Source: Lycium barbarum
Lineage: Eukaryota > Streptophyta > Magnoliopsida > Solanales > Solanaceae
Direction: 5' to 3'
Assembly: GCF_019175385.1 (NCBI RefSeq)
Contig: NC_083339.1
Span: 49,094,282 to 49,158,281 of the forward strand
DNA length: 64,000 bases
Position 1 is the first letter of the stretch. Every line of letters begins with the position of its first letter. Shown piece after piece: positions 35,746-46,200 of this stretch. Under the pieces are notes generated by a model. The model saw only the letters and a program-made list of their open reading frames with translations. It was not told the origin of the DNA and did no database searches. The position numbers and the translations under genes were made by a program.

Positions 35746-38393
35746 TGTCACAACCCAACTAGATAAGCCATGACTAGTGCCCGAGCTAGACACCCGTATA
35801 CGAACCTGTTAGATATAGTCAGACTGAAACTAAGGACAGTATGGAGACTTGTAAAAGCAAAATATAGACTCATAACGCCATATATCATAATGAACCTGTC
35901 TCCTGAGGAGTCAAAGCTGACCAAAACATAACATAATATGCAAGCCGACAAGGCTGCCACTATATACGGAAATACCAAAACGAACCATATCGACATAGCT
36001 GACCAAAACCCATATACAACCCACACATATCTACAGACCTCTAAGAGTATCATAGTGAAATATTACGGGACAGGGCCCTGCCATGCCCCTGGATATGCAC
36101 AAGTCTATATCAAAGCATCTATACCAAAATGACTTAGGCTCCGGAACAATGGAGCTCTCCAAACAGCTGAGCAAAAGTCCTAGGCTGGAGGATCACCAAA
36201 CTGAGTGTCTGTACCTGCGGGCATGAAACGCAGCTCCCGAAGAAAGGGGGTCAGTACGAGAAATGTACTGAGTATATAAAGCATGAAATACCATAAAGAA
36301 GATCAAGACTGAATAAAAGATAACAGAAGGCAAATATGATAATCAAAGATACCAATGCACCTGTGCCTTACGAGATGAGAATCATGTATATCTATATCAT
36401 ATACCATACTCGGCCCATTCTGGGACTCGGTGAATGAAGTCTTATACATAAATACCGTACCCGGCCCTCTAGTGAGGGACTCGGTGAACAATGCATTGAA
36501 ACTGTGCACGAATACATACCCGGCCCGGGACTGGGTGAATGATATATTAACGGTATGCACGAGCAGAATATCATGACCAACCATATGCAACTAAGTCATC
36601 ATCTGAGACTCAATAGAATAATTAGAATGAACTAACACTTGAGAATCAAGACAACAGTCACGTCAAGTACCACTGAGAACTAGAATTTATTGGAGTCATA
36701 ATGCAAGTGAGACTCATAAAATTATTTCTGAACTCCTTGAATAACCTGGGAGCACCCTCGAATGTCCCTATGGATTATATCAAAATAGGACTTCAGGAAT
36801 CATAGACATGTATCAGGACATAATGAAATAGCTTCTGGAAATCAAGAGCATTAGCCATTCTAGTATCTCTAAGAATAGGAGCTTCTTTGGAATTTATAGG
36901 TTCGTCGTCTGTTTGTCTCATATAGACCATGCCAAAAAAAAGAAAGAAGGGATAGCTTTACATACCTGACAATCTACCTAATCACCCAACGTCTACTCCT
37001 CGAGTCCGTATGTCTACAATCACAACGATAATATCACGATTAGACCATTTACACCACTTGCTATCTAATTTGTATACGAACGGAACTTAATGAAATTCGG
37101 CAGCATTTCCTCTATAAACTGGGCAATCCCGAAAATCCAATTCAATTGAATTATCAACAACATCAACAACAATACCAACCATTAATATACGTCATAACTC
37201 AGCTAATCCCATCCATTTAATTCAACTAAAACAGCCCCCGATCCATAAATCTCAACAAAACAACGAACGGGCTTATAACGCTATTTTCTCCGTTCTAATC
37301 CGTTAAAACTCTAAATAAACTTATTAACAATGAAAAAAGGGCCCTTAATATTACCTTAAGTATGCAGTAAACACGTCAATACTCTTCTTTTTGGATGATT
37401 TTTAGCTCAAACTGAAGGCAACGCGACGTACAACGCTTTTCTCTTCATGAGCTTCGGGATTCGGGGCTCGGATTTTGATCAAAATGGCTTTCTTAGCCTA
37501 GAAGTTCTCTCCCTCTCTCTCTCTATTGTTTTGGAAGTTCCTAGATGCAAATGACCAGCCTTCAAATCAATTTTTCATATATATAAATGTTAATGGGCCT
37601 CATGGGCCGAAATATACTCATGGGCCGAAATGCGAATGTTTGGGTCGGGTCTCAACTTGCTGCCCCGCCAGCCCAACTTGCATCGACCAGAACTCGTTAT
37701 CCCGATATCATTTTGACGATCGGTTTGTTCCGTTGGAAACTAGACTCGATGAAATTCATTTTAGGCTTTTGAAACACCTTAAAACTGCTCATATACTAGG
37801 AGATATGCCTCCAACGATATGGCTTAAAAATCTGGTTCGAGATTTTACTGAAGTTGTTCCGATTCATTTCGTTTAACTTCTAATCCTCTTCCAACCCTCA
37901 TGTAACCTCTTATACATATATATAAATACTCATATACATCCATAACAATCCATACACGTGTCTCGAAGGGCCCGGAGAATCACAATAACCTTAAACATAG
38001 CTAGAGAACTCACAAAGCTTCGACGAAACTCCAATCGCAAAAGTGTATTCATATCTTTTGTCCATCTTCTATATCATTACTCATAATCTCAAATACTTTA
38101 AAAGGGCACTCACATTACCTCGTATACGTACTCATAACACTATTTCAAATCTTTTAGGTTGCCATGTCACCTCAGGATACTTAAGGCAACCATACATATA
38201 TAACGATATTCTTACTAACTCGATTAACTTCCCTTGAACTTTCTTAACTCGTTCATTTTGTCTTAAGTCAAGTAGCACAGACTCTTACGGGTGTAACAAC
38301 ATAAATACTTATAACCTCAAAATAATCTTGTCCTCTGATCTTATGTCGGTTAACTTACGAATAATCCAACGTACAGAAGTACGGGATGTAACA
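35746..38393 (-). repeat. LTR3, 2648 bp
   Basis: The minus strand runs from TGTTACATCCCGTAC (38393) to GGTTGTGACA (35746). It is the 5' LTR of the pol-depleted element. The right flank continues directly into the dispersed repeat at 38400. Confidence 0.85.
36213..36283 (-). promoter_or_regulatory. LTR hairpin module, copy 5
   Basis: CAGTAC-N7-GTACTG, CCCCC-N7-GGGAG (one mismatch) and CTGCG-N9-CGCAG. Confidence 0.6.
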
Positions 38394-38559
38394 TCAGCAG
38401 TAAAGAAAAGAAAAAAATATGAGTACAAAAGTACTCAGTATGCATCATCGACTGGCCCCCAAGTGCTGAGGCTTACGTAGTGAAAATAAAACTGTAATTT
38501 GAATATATTGGTCATAAACATTAAGCAAAAATAGTAGGTTTATAAACAATTTTACATAT

Positions 38560-38610
<51 letters not shown>

Positions 38611-38747
38611 AATAAGTAAAAAATATGATATCTTAAGCAAGTGAATGCAAGTAAAGCTCAATATCTTTTATGAGTCTTACGCATCTGGTGTGTACATTGA
38701 TAAGCCGCTGGCTCTAGCTACCGCCTATGAACGATCCATACTAGATC
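38394..38747. repeat. Dispersed repeat copy 2 and AT microsatellite
   Basis: 38400-38511 repeats 12851-12962. An (AT) tract of about 45 bases follows at 38562-38607. The rest, up to the solo LTR, has no recognised content. The target duplication AGATC of the next solo LTR is at 38743-38747. Confidence 0.75.
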
Positions 38748-39154
38748 TGTCATGATCCAACTAGTGGGCCATAACGGGTACCTAGAGCTGGCTACCGAGA
38801 ACCACTCATCATGATATCTATCCTACTTAACCTGGACATATATCATTTCAACATAAAGCTTGTCATAAACCAATTCTAAATCTCCCGAAACATGTATATA
38901 TGCTTAAGCCCACGAGGCTACAAAATGACGTACAAAATAAACCCTGAAGAAGTCTCATAACACTTATAACCCACACATATGTATCTACGAGCCTCTAACT
39001 GAAGTACTGAAATCATAAGGACGGGACCGGACCCCGCCATGCCCCCAATATGTACATAAAAGAGTATACTAATAAGTAGCACCTCCAGAGTAGTGGAGTG
39101 CTCATGCAAGTCCGCTAAGAAGGCTCCTAAGCGTCTGCGCCGTCTCCCTCTCTA

Positions 39155-39225
39155 CTTATGGGCATGAACACAACGTCCATAAAAGAGAGGACGTCAGTAC
39201 GAATAATGTACTGAGTATGTAAGGC
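39155..39225 (-). promoter_or_regulatory. LTR hairpin module, copy 6 (compensated stems)
   Basis: CAGTAC-N7-GTACTG is kept. The second stem is ACGTCC-N10-GGACGT instead of C/G runs. The third is TTGTG-N8-CATAA instead of CTGCG/CGCAG. Both arms changed together. Confidence 0.65.
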
Positions 39226-40700
39226 ATGTACAATAACATAATAAAGAAATAAATGAGCATAAGATGAAGGGAAAACCTGAACTGATCGCCTTTTAAGGCG
39301 GAGTCATGCATGCTAAATTTGATAATAAAAATAATATCATATCATACATATATAAGCTGCCCGACCATATAGGTACGGTGTGATCATCATTAGCTCGCGT
39401 CCAGGCCTCCCTCATCTGGGGCGTAAGCTGCCCACTAGTGGTGTGTCTGCCCGACTGCCTATGGGGCGGCGCGGTGTTATACTGCCCGGCCATGTAGGCA
39501 CGGTGTAATTATACATAAAAAATAACATAAGCATGCATGAGAGGCCAAGTGAAAGCTACAACTCTATCGGAGTGACGTAAGGTCGATAACCTCCGATTAT
39601 GTTATGGATCAAACATCATCACTAGGTCTCACCTTGGAGGAATTAATATCATGAGGTGAGACAACAATACGAAATAATATCAATGAAGTCATAAAGATAG
39701 GATCATCAAGCTCATGAAAGAATCATTATCATCACCATTATCATAGAACATGTCTTATCTCTATCCCATAAGAAGCTCTTCCAGATCATGAACTTTCAAC
39801 TCTTAAGATGTAAGAAGATCATGGAATATAGGAAAGAAGTCATAGCATAAGAGTCATGCCTTTGAAAGAAGGGGACTAGCCTTACATACCTTTACGTCGC
39901 TCTAGCTTTATCGACTAAATGTTTCCCTCCAATATTCACAATTCTACATTCAAGAGAATTCGTACTAAGGTTAGATAACCGGAAACATACTTTAGGTCTC
40001 AATTAACAATCTAAGAGCTAATGAAAATTGGACAACATCTCCTTTGTTTCAATGACTTCCTCCACATAATAAACAACTCCACAAACATCAATAACAACAC
40101 CCATAATCATAATCAATAATTTCATCAAGCTAGACATTATTCAATTCTCAACATTCCCTATCAAAATCATTCATAACCATAACTATGGCACAATACTGTA
40201 TCCATTCTCATATAATACTTCTTTAACACTATTTTCATCATTCACAACAATATTTTACTCATGGCATGTCAAGATTCATAATTCATGTCAAGCTACTATT
40301 CAAGAATACCATTATTTCTACATTTGAGCTTCATTTTCCATTTCCTTCCCCAATCCAAGTTATTCAACCATTCAATACTCTTAATAACATGAAATGAATA
40401 TAAACCTCACCTTTAATGATGTAGGAATGAGCTTTGGATTGGAATACTTTACTTGGAGAGAAACCCAACTTCAATTCCAAAGAGATTCTTGGCTTCTAGA
40501 AACCCTAATGAACATCCAAACACTTGATTTCCAAGACTATTGGTGTTTGATCTTTGATTCACCTTGAGTTTATGTTGGTATGGTGTATGGAATATTCTAG
40601 AGCTCTTGAGAGGTGTGGAGAAGATGGCAAACGAAAAATATGAACTTGGGACTTATATTTATAAAAAGTACAAAGCTGCCCGTCAAGAATTACACAGACA

Positions 40701-40828
40701 CTTATATGGTCTGTATAATTGTATACAGTCCGTATAAGTGACCGTTTAAGTCATCTAGTGATGAACCTTCACTGTGACTATTATACGGACCATATAAAGC
40801 TATACGGACCATATAAATGGTCGTATAA
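40701..40828. promoter_or_regulatory. Cluster of TATACGGACCATATAA-like words
   Basis: Direct copies lie at 40781-40797 and 40801-40816, inverted or degenerate copies at 40701-40718, 40722-40737 and 40817-40828. Position about 350-470 bases from the LTR start suggests U3 control sequence; function is inferred. Confidence 0.45.
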
Positions 40829-41176
40829 CCCTCTTTTTTCCAAAGTTGTTTTCGTCGATTCGTTTGATATCTAATCCTTATGGAACATTCTTAGCACTTG
40901 TTTAACACTTCATTAAAAATATAAAGAACCTTATAACTCATCCTCAAGATCTTAGTAACTAACTGTTAACTCGACAAATTTCAGAACCTCTTCCCCAACA
41001 CGATTTATACCTCACTTTCCTTTGACGAACTTTCTTCCCTTGCCTCAAATGTCTTTGGAATTTTAGTTAGAATTATTAAATATCCCTTCTTGCTTATAGG
41101 GTCTTCATGTACACCTTAACTTGCGCTAGTTTAATCACTGCACGACGGCGCAAAATGTCCGAGGTGTAACAAGATC

Positions 41177-41588
41177 TAACCAACTGCCCGTCCTACCTCC
41201 TTTACGTTCTTGACAACCCATATTTTTCTCAGTAGAGTCTTTCGGTGGCACGTTTTGGTCCTCTTTCCCATTACTTTTCAAGACGAAACATAGGTGTGTG
41301 ACTCATGAGGAATGATCGATCCATACGCAATAGATGAGAGTCATAAACTTATCATATCTCTTTAACTGTTTTGTTCTACTCAATAAAGGACAATTAAATC
41401 ATTACAACATTTAAATAGGTTGAATACTTATGCAACAGCTTATTATCAATTTGTTGGATAATGTACAACAATTATAACAGTTGTTGCAACAAATCTAGAG
41501 GTTGTTGTAGCATAATTACAATCTCTGATTTTTCATAATAGATTTCCATAAATATAAGGATTGGTTGCAATAACTTCAGCAGTTGGGC
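41177..41588. other. Spacer between two LTRs, unassigned
   Basis: AT-rich. It contains interspersed words of the type GTTGTTGCAACAA / ACAACAATTATAACAG. I see no gene or element boundary in it. Confidence 0.35.
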
Positions 41589-41927
41589 TGTCACACCCCA
41601 AGCCAGAGGTGTTAGTTCGGCACCGACCTTACTGGCTGGGTACCAGTGTACCTTACATATTACTCAACTCGAACGAGTCGTGGGCCGACAAGGCTGTCAT
41701 ATAATAGTAAAATAAAAGAAGGACTCATTGTAAACAACAAAAATCAGAGAAACATTCATATGTATAATGTCTATATAAGGTCGACGAGGCCACTATGAAA
41801 GTCTGCATATCAGAACACAAGGCCAATAAGGCCGCACACATGACTAACCATAGGACACATGTCTATAAGCCTCTAACAGTAGCATGACTGTAAGAAGGTC
41901 GGGACAGGACCCCACCATACCCGTAAT

Positions 41928-41991
<64 letters not shown>

Positions 41992-42105
41992 TCAAGAGTC
42001 ACCTAGCATACTGACTTCTATAACAACTCCGAGAAGAACGGAGTGTGACCATCAATACTGAGCTGGAGCCGCCTCCTAAAAAGATCCTCCTGCCTGGCTA
42101 TCTAG

Positions 42106-42175
42106 ACCTGCGGGCATGAAACGCATCGTCCAAGAAAGGGACATCAGTACGGATAAATGTACCGAGTATGTAAGG
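42106..42175 (-). promoter_or_regulatory. LTR hairpin module, copy 7 (compensated second stem)
   Basis: CGGTAC-N7-GTACTG (one wobble), GTCC-N7-GGAC in place of C/G runs, and TGCG-N9-CGCA. Confidence 0.6.
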
Positions 42176-42286
42176 CAAGAACATATCAGTAAAAGCAGTG
42201 AAGTAAGGGAGGGACTACCTGAAACTCTGCATGCCGCTGAGGGCGTATGATATGCATGATTTCGTAAAAAAAAGCATATACATATG

Positions 42287-42356
<70 letters not shown>

Positions 42357-42502
42357 TATATGTAAGACACGAGGAGAATATAATCTGCGACCATCGGAGT
42401 GACGTAAGGTCGGTAGCCTCCTAATTCATTATGTAATTATCGTCATCAACACATACTCAATAGAAATATAAAGATCTAGTGAATCATGAATCATATAACA
42501 TA

Positions 42503-42763
42503 CTCCCTCTGTTTCAATTTATGTGAACCTATTACTATTTAGGGAGTCTTCGAGGTGGTTCTTTGACCACGTTTTCCTTATATTTTTTTATAAATTATTT
42601 GAATCATAAATTATCATGACTTATAGTACATTTTATGTAGTTTCTAAATATATAAATTTTTATTTGTACAAACTTGAAAAATTTATGTCAAAATTTAAGG
42701 TCAAAGTTATAAAGTTTGACTCTCGTACTTCGAAAAGGTTCACATAAATTGAAATGGAGAGAG
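42503..42763. mobile_element. Stowaway-like MITE, 261 bp
   Basis: Terminal inverted repeats of 27 bp start CTCCCTCTGTTTC on the left and CTCTCTCCATTTC on the right (three mismatches), both ending TATGTGAACC. A TA target duplication lies at 42501-42502 and 42764-42765. AT-rich interior, no ORF. This fits the Tc1/mariner-derived Stowaway group. Confidence 0.85.
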
Positions 42764-43171
42764 TATTAGGAAATGATTAACAAGGGCTTCATGTCTAGTA
42801 TAATAGATTTCCTTCTTATTAGGAGACACATTACACTAGTTTCGTTAGGTTCGTGCCAAAAGAACGGAGAGAAGCAACCTTACATAACTGGTTTGCTTTT
42901 GAGTCAATCCAGCCAACCGTAGCTCGTCTCGTGCATTATCCTATAATAATGATAACTCTTATTGTTAGGCTAATGATGTACTTGGTATATCATGTATATC
43001 AAAGACAAGACGATTCTACAATGAATCGAACAATACCTCCCCTATTTCTTCTACTTCCCCTCAAGCTCATAACACTAAGAACAACAATAGTCATATTTCC
43101 TTCACCATAACAACCTCCATACAGCCAATACGATACCACCAATTATACAGATGTCAATTAACGAAACTAGT

Positions 43172-45997
43172 TGTTATATCCCGTGTTTTAACACGTTAGA
43201 AAAATTTGGAAATATTCTTGGCTTGTAAGAAATAAGGTTATAATTAATTTTTATTTGACATAGGAGTTGTGTATGAAAGGATATTAATGTGGAAGTGTCG
43301 AATAAGGCCAAGGGCAAATTTGGAATTTTGGGAATTAGTTTCGGAAATTACAAAATGTGACTTATAAGTCATTGGGCCAAAATAATTCAATGAAAAATTA
43401 AGGCCCAATGCTAAGGGGTGGCCGGCCAACATAGTGGCCAAGCCCATGATTTTATTAATTTTCCCATGTGTTTAATTAATAAGGGGACCATGTTATATAT
43501 ATATATCATCTTATCCCTTAGATTGTTCAAGAAGCATAGAACAAACAAAAAAACAAAACAAGAGAGAGCAAGAAGAAGAGGGCTCGGGTTTGGCTTGGAA
43601 AAATCACCCCCTAAAATATTGCTCCTAAAATTTTTCTCTTGGTGAATTTCTACTAAGTTGAGGTCCCTTTATAACTTGGTGTAGTTGCTTTGGAAGAAAG
43701 AACACTTGGTGCCTCAATTTGATCACTTATTCAAGTGAAGAAGACTAGAAAATAAGGTAAGAATTTATCTCTTTTTATTGTGTTATGATGTTTTGTTTGT
43801 GTTGTAGTATGTGGGAATGAGTTGATTGTATGGAAAATTGGAAGATTTCAAAGTGGGATTGGAATATGGTGTGTAGCCGTGAGGGTATATGTGTTGTATA
43901 CCTATAATGTGTTGAACTATGTTATATTTTAGTTGTGAATGTGATGGAATTCATATTGTGAATGAAATTTGAATAAATTTGGTTGAATTGATAAATAGAG
44001 CAATTGGCCGTGTGGTATATTGGAGTAGGAATAGAAATGGATTAAGTTGTTTTTGTGTTAGTGTGTTATTGTAATTCTTGCAATGTGAACGAAAGTAAAA
44101 CAATATGAGTTTGCTTTGAAATGGAATGTAGAAACTTATATCGCTTTAGTATGATCTTACGACATTATGAAAGTGAAGTTATTAGGTTGCTAATTAGGAC
44201 AAGTATTGATGAACTTGGAAGTTGGAATCATGTTATGAATATGTACGCCAAAGATTAGAAGTTTTGAATAAGTTATGACTTCGGCGGAAAGTTTGTATAT
44301 TATGTATATCGTGTGTATAACTTGAGGAAACGATATGAAATATTTCTAAAACCATATTGTGATGATCTTGATTGATAATGAATGTGAAATCATTGATATT
44401 AGTTTGAAGATTTGGGTGGGAGTGAAGGTTATGTCACTTTGTCAGAATGATGGCTAGTTGAAGGATATTGTGTCTCTAGTGTTTGTTGTTGATGTTGATG
44501 TTGTTGTTTGGGTTGTTGTTGATGGTTTTGAGCCGAGTTGAATTCTCGGGGGTGCTATATGTATAGGGGAAGTGCTGCCGAAATTTCAGTAGGCAAGTAT
44601 GCATTAAGTTGAATTTATGGCATCCATAACTCACAATGGGTAAATGTGACCATTTGCAGATTTTCGACGAAACGGAGAGTGAGCTTGGATAGGCTTAAAA
44701 ATCTCAAGAGGTATGTAAAGCTACCCCGATCCTTTTTTTGGCATGCCTAAGGGTATTAGAATCGGATTCGGGCCTCGAAAGACTTTCTGCCCCTCGGAAT
44801 CCGCAAGTGCAAATATCACTTTTTCTTTCAATAAGATTAAACTCTTTTGGTACGCTTTCTTGGAAATTATGCAAACTTTCTCTAAACTACTTGGAAAGCT
44901 ATAGAGCGTCCGTAGAACCTTTGTAGGCGACCCCATAAGTTTAAAATATGTAATTTGAGCCCACCGCCTTGCTTGTCCCGAGGTGGGCCCACTATTCCCG
45001 GTTTTGCCCTTATTGTACTTAAGTCCTATTTTCGAACGGTTTTTGAAAGAAATGTTTTGACTACCATCGTCATTACCTGACAAACATGGTTTTAAATACT
45101 CCATTAAGTCTGATAAATTGTTTTGACACTCGAAACTCATTTACTATGATCCCTTCCGACTTCATTGGATCGGTTTGTCTTTGATATGCTTCATCGAGTC
45201 TATGGAAACATTTATGATATTTTAATTGCATTAGTCTCTAACTACTCCGTTCGTGGATGCCCCAATGTTTCCCACACTGAGCCCGGGCCAGGATATGTTG
45301 TCAAGCGTGATCCTTTGCATTGTTCGCCGTGCCTCGATGTGAGGGGGCAGGTATACGCGTACATGGGTTTGTGGAGTATGTTGTGCCATGTATGCTTGTT
45401 CTGATATGATTTGCTATGGCCATTTGATATGACATATTATGATACGGGGTTATGCCCCTTTTCTGATTCTTCTGTGTTGTGGCACCAGCGTCGGGTACCG
45501 ACGACAGGTTTGCCGATCCGTCTGTCTAGGATATCTTTTCTGCCATTTGGAGCGCTATTTTATTCAGAGCCATCTTTTGGTACAGTCTGTCACTTCTATA
45601 TATGTATATTCTCGCTCATGGGTACGGCGGGGCCCTGTCCCGCCATATGATTCTGTTGGTCTGTTTAGAGGTCTGTAGACATATTTGTGGGTTGGGGATT
45701 TTCTGTACAGATGTGTGCTTATGTTTTGTTTGGGCGATCCCATTCGCCGCGGCGGCCGGTCCGCATATCTTTAACTGTTGCTTAGTTGGTTGCTTTGTTG
45801 GCCTGTGTGGTCTTTGTTGGTATTTTCTGCGTGCAGGGTATATGGTATAGTCCGTAAAACAAAGGAAACTCTGCCGAAATTTTTCTGGAAATTATCCAAA
45901 TTTGAAATAAAGCCTTGTCGGCTTCTGCCATGTACTAGAATGCATTTCAGTGCCCAGATCGGGCGCTAGTCACGGCCTACGGGGTTGGGTCGTGACA
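43172..45997 (+). repeat. 5' LTR, 2826 bp, with a 239-bp deletion
   Basis: It runs from TGTTATATCCCGTG to GGGTCGTGACA. Compared with the 3' LTR it lacks the equivalent of about 53536-53774, joined at 45496 with a GGT microhomology. The missing part includes the complete three-hairpin module. The fourth hairpin (GGCGGG-N7-CCCGCC, 45626-45644) is retained. Confidence 0.95.
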
Positions 45998-46001
45998 AAA
46001 G

Positions 46002-46013
46002 TGGTATCATAGC
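46002..46013 (+). other. Primer-binding site
   Basis: TGGTATCATAGC, one mismatch from the TGGTATCAGAGC found at the other complete sites. Confidence 0.85.
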
Positions 46014-46054
46014 GGTTCGTCCTCGGAATGTCTACAGACCGTGTCTAGTAGAGT

Positions 46055-46094
46055 CTTGTTTATCGGTGTGTTGTGCACCACACCTATAAACAGG
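46055..46094 (+). promoter_or_regulatory. Leader hairpin with GTGCAC loop, copy 1
   Basis: The lower stem is CTTGTTTAT / ATAAACAGG (one wobble), then one C-T mismatch, then GGTGTG / CACACC, with an 8-base loop TTGTGCAC. The palindrome is at 46073-46078. The hairpin begins about 40 bases after the primer-binding site. Confidence 0.65.
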
Positions 46095-46200
46095 AGGCTA
46101 CAGGGCATTTAGGATGCTACCCTTCTTTCTGTCTTAGATCGTGCGATAGAGCTGTGTTATCAGGATGACTCCTCCCTAACGAATTTTTACATTTGCAGTT

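Larger units (their letters stand above)
28726..38393 (-). mobile_element. Pol-depleted Tekay derivative, LTR to LTR
   Basis: Two LTRs in the same orientation (28726-31428 and 35746-38393) enclose 4.3 kb. On the minus strand the order is 5' LTR, primer-binding site, leader hairpin, unknown ORF, 2.9 kb non-coding sequence, integrase C-terminus with chromodomain, polypurine tract and 3' LTR. No target duplication is seen: the left flank is ACTTT and the right flank TCAGC. The left flank also looks like the internal region of another copy. It therefore may be a recombinant of several insertions. It cannot encode reverse transcriptase. Confidence 0.75.
38748..41171 (-). mobile_element. Solo LTR, 2424 bp, Tekay-like
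   Basis: The minus strand runs from TGTTACACCTCGGAC (41171) to GGATCATGACA (38748). It has a perfect target duplication AGATC (38743-38747 and 41172-41176). No internal sequence. The hairpin module at 39155-39225 has different stem bases that still pair. A cluster of palindromic 16-bp words lies at 40701-40828. Confidence 0.92.
41589..43171 (-). mobile_element. Tekay-like LTR, left part, interrupted by an insertion
   Basis: The minus-strand end GGGGTGTGACA is at 41589. The sequence runs right to the insertion at 43172 and resumes after 54281. It contains the hairpin module at 42106-42175, two long (TA) tracts (about 41937-41981 and 42291-42352) and a MITE. Its downstream part (42870-43170) resembles 13145-13380 and 9980-10200 of other LTRs. 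Confidence 0.65.

Noticed and set aside
30560..37876. Conserved frame starting MFWKFLD in three LTR copies (21472, 30560, 37526)
   Set aside because: It lies inside LTRs and differs by indels and stops among copies. There is no recognised domain. Conservation follows from shared ancestry of the LTRs.
28721..38398. Target duplication for the pol-depleted element
   Set aside because: The flanks ACTTT and TCAGC do not match, and the left flank is itself element sequence.
45165..45850. Overlapping frames of about 80 codons in the LTRs of the 43172 element
   Set aside because: Repeated in both LTRs, shifted by the deletion, and without codon or domain signal.
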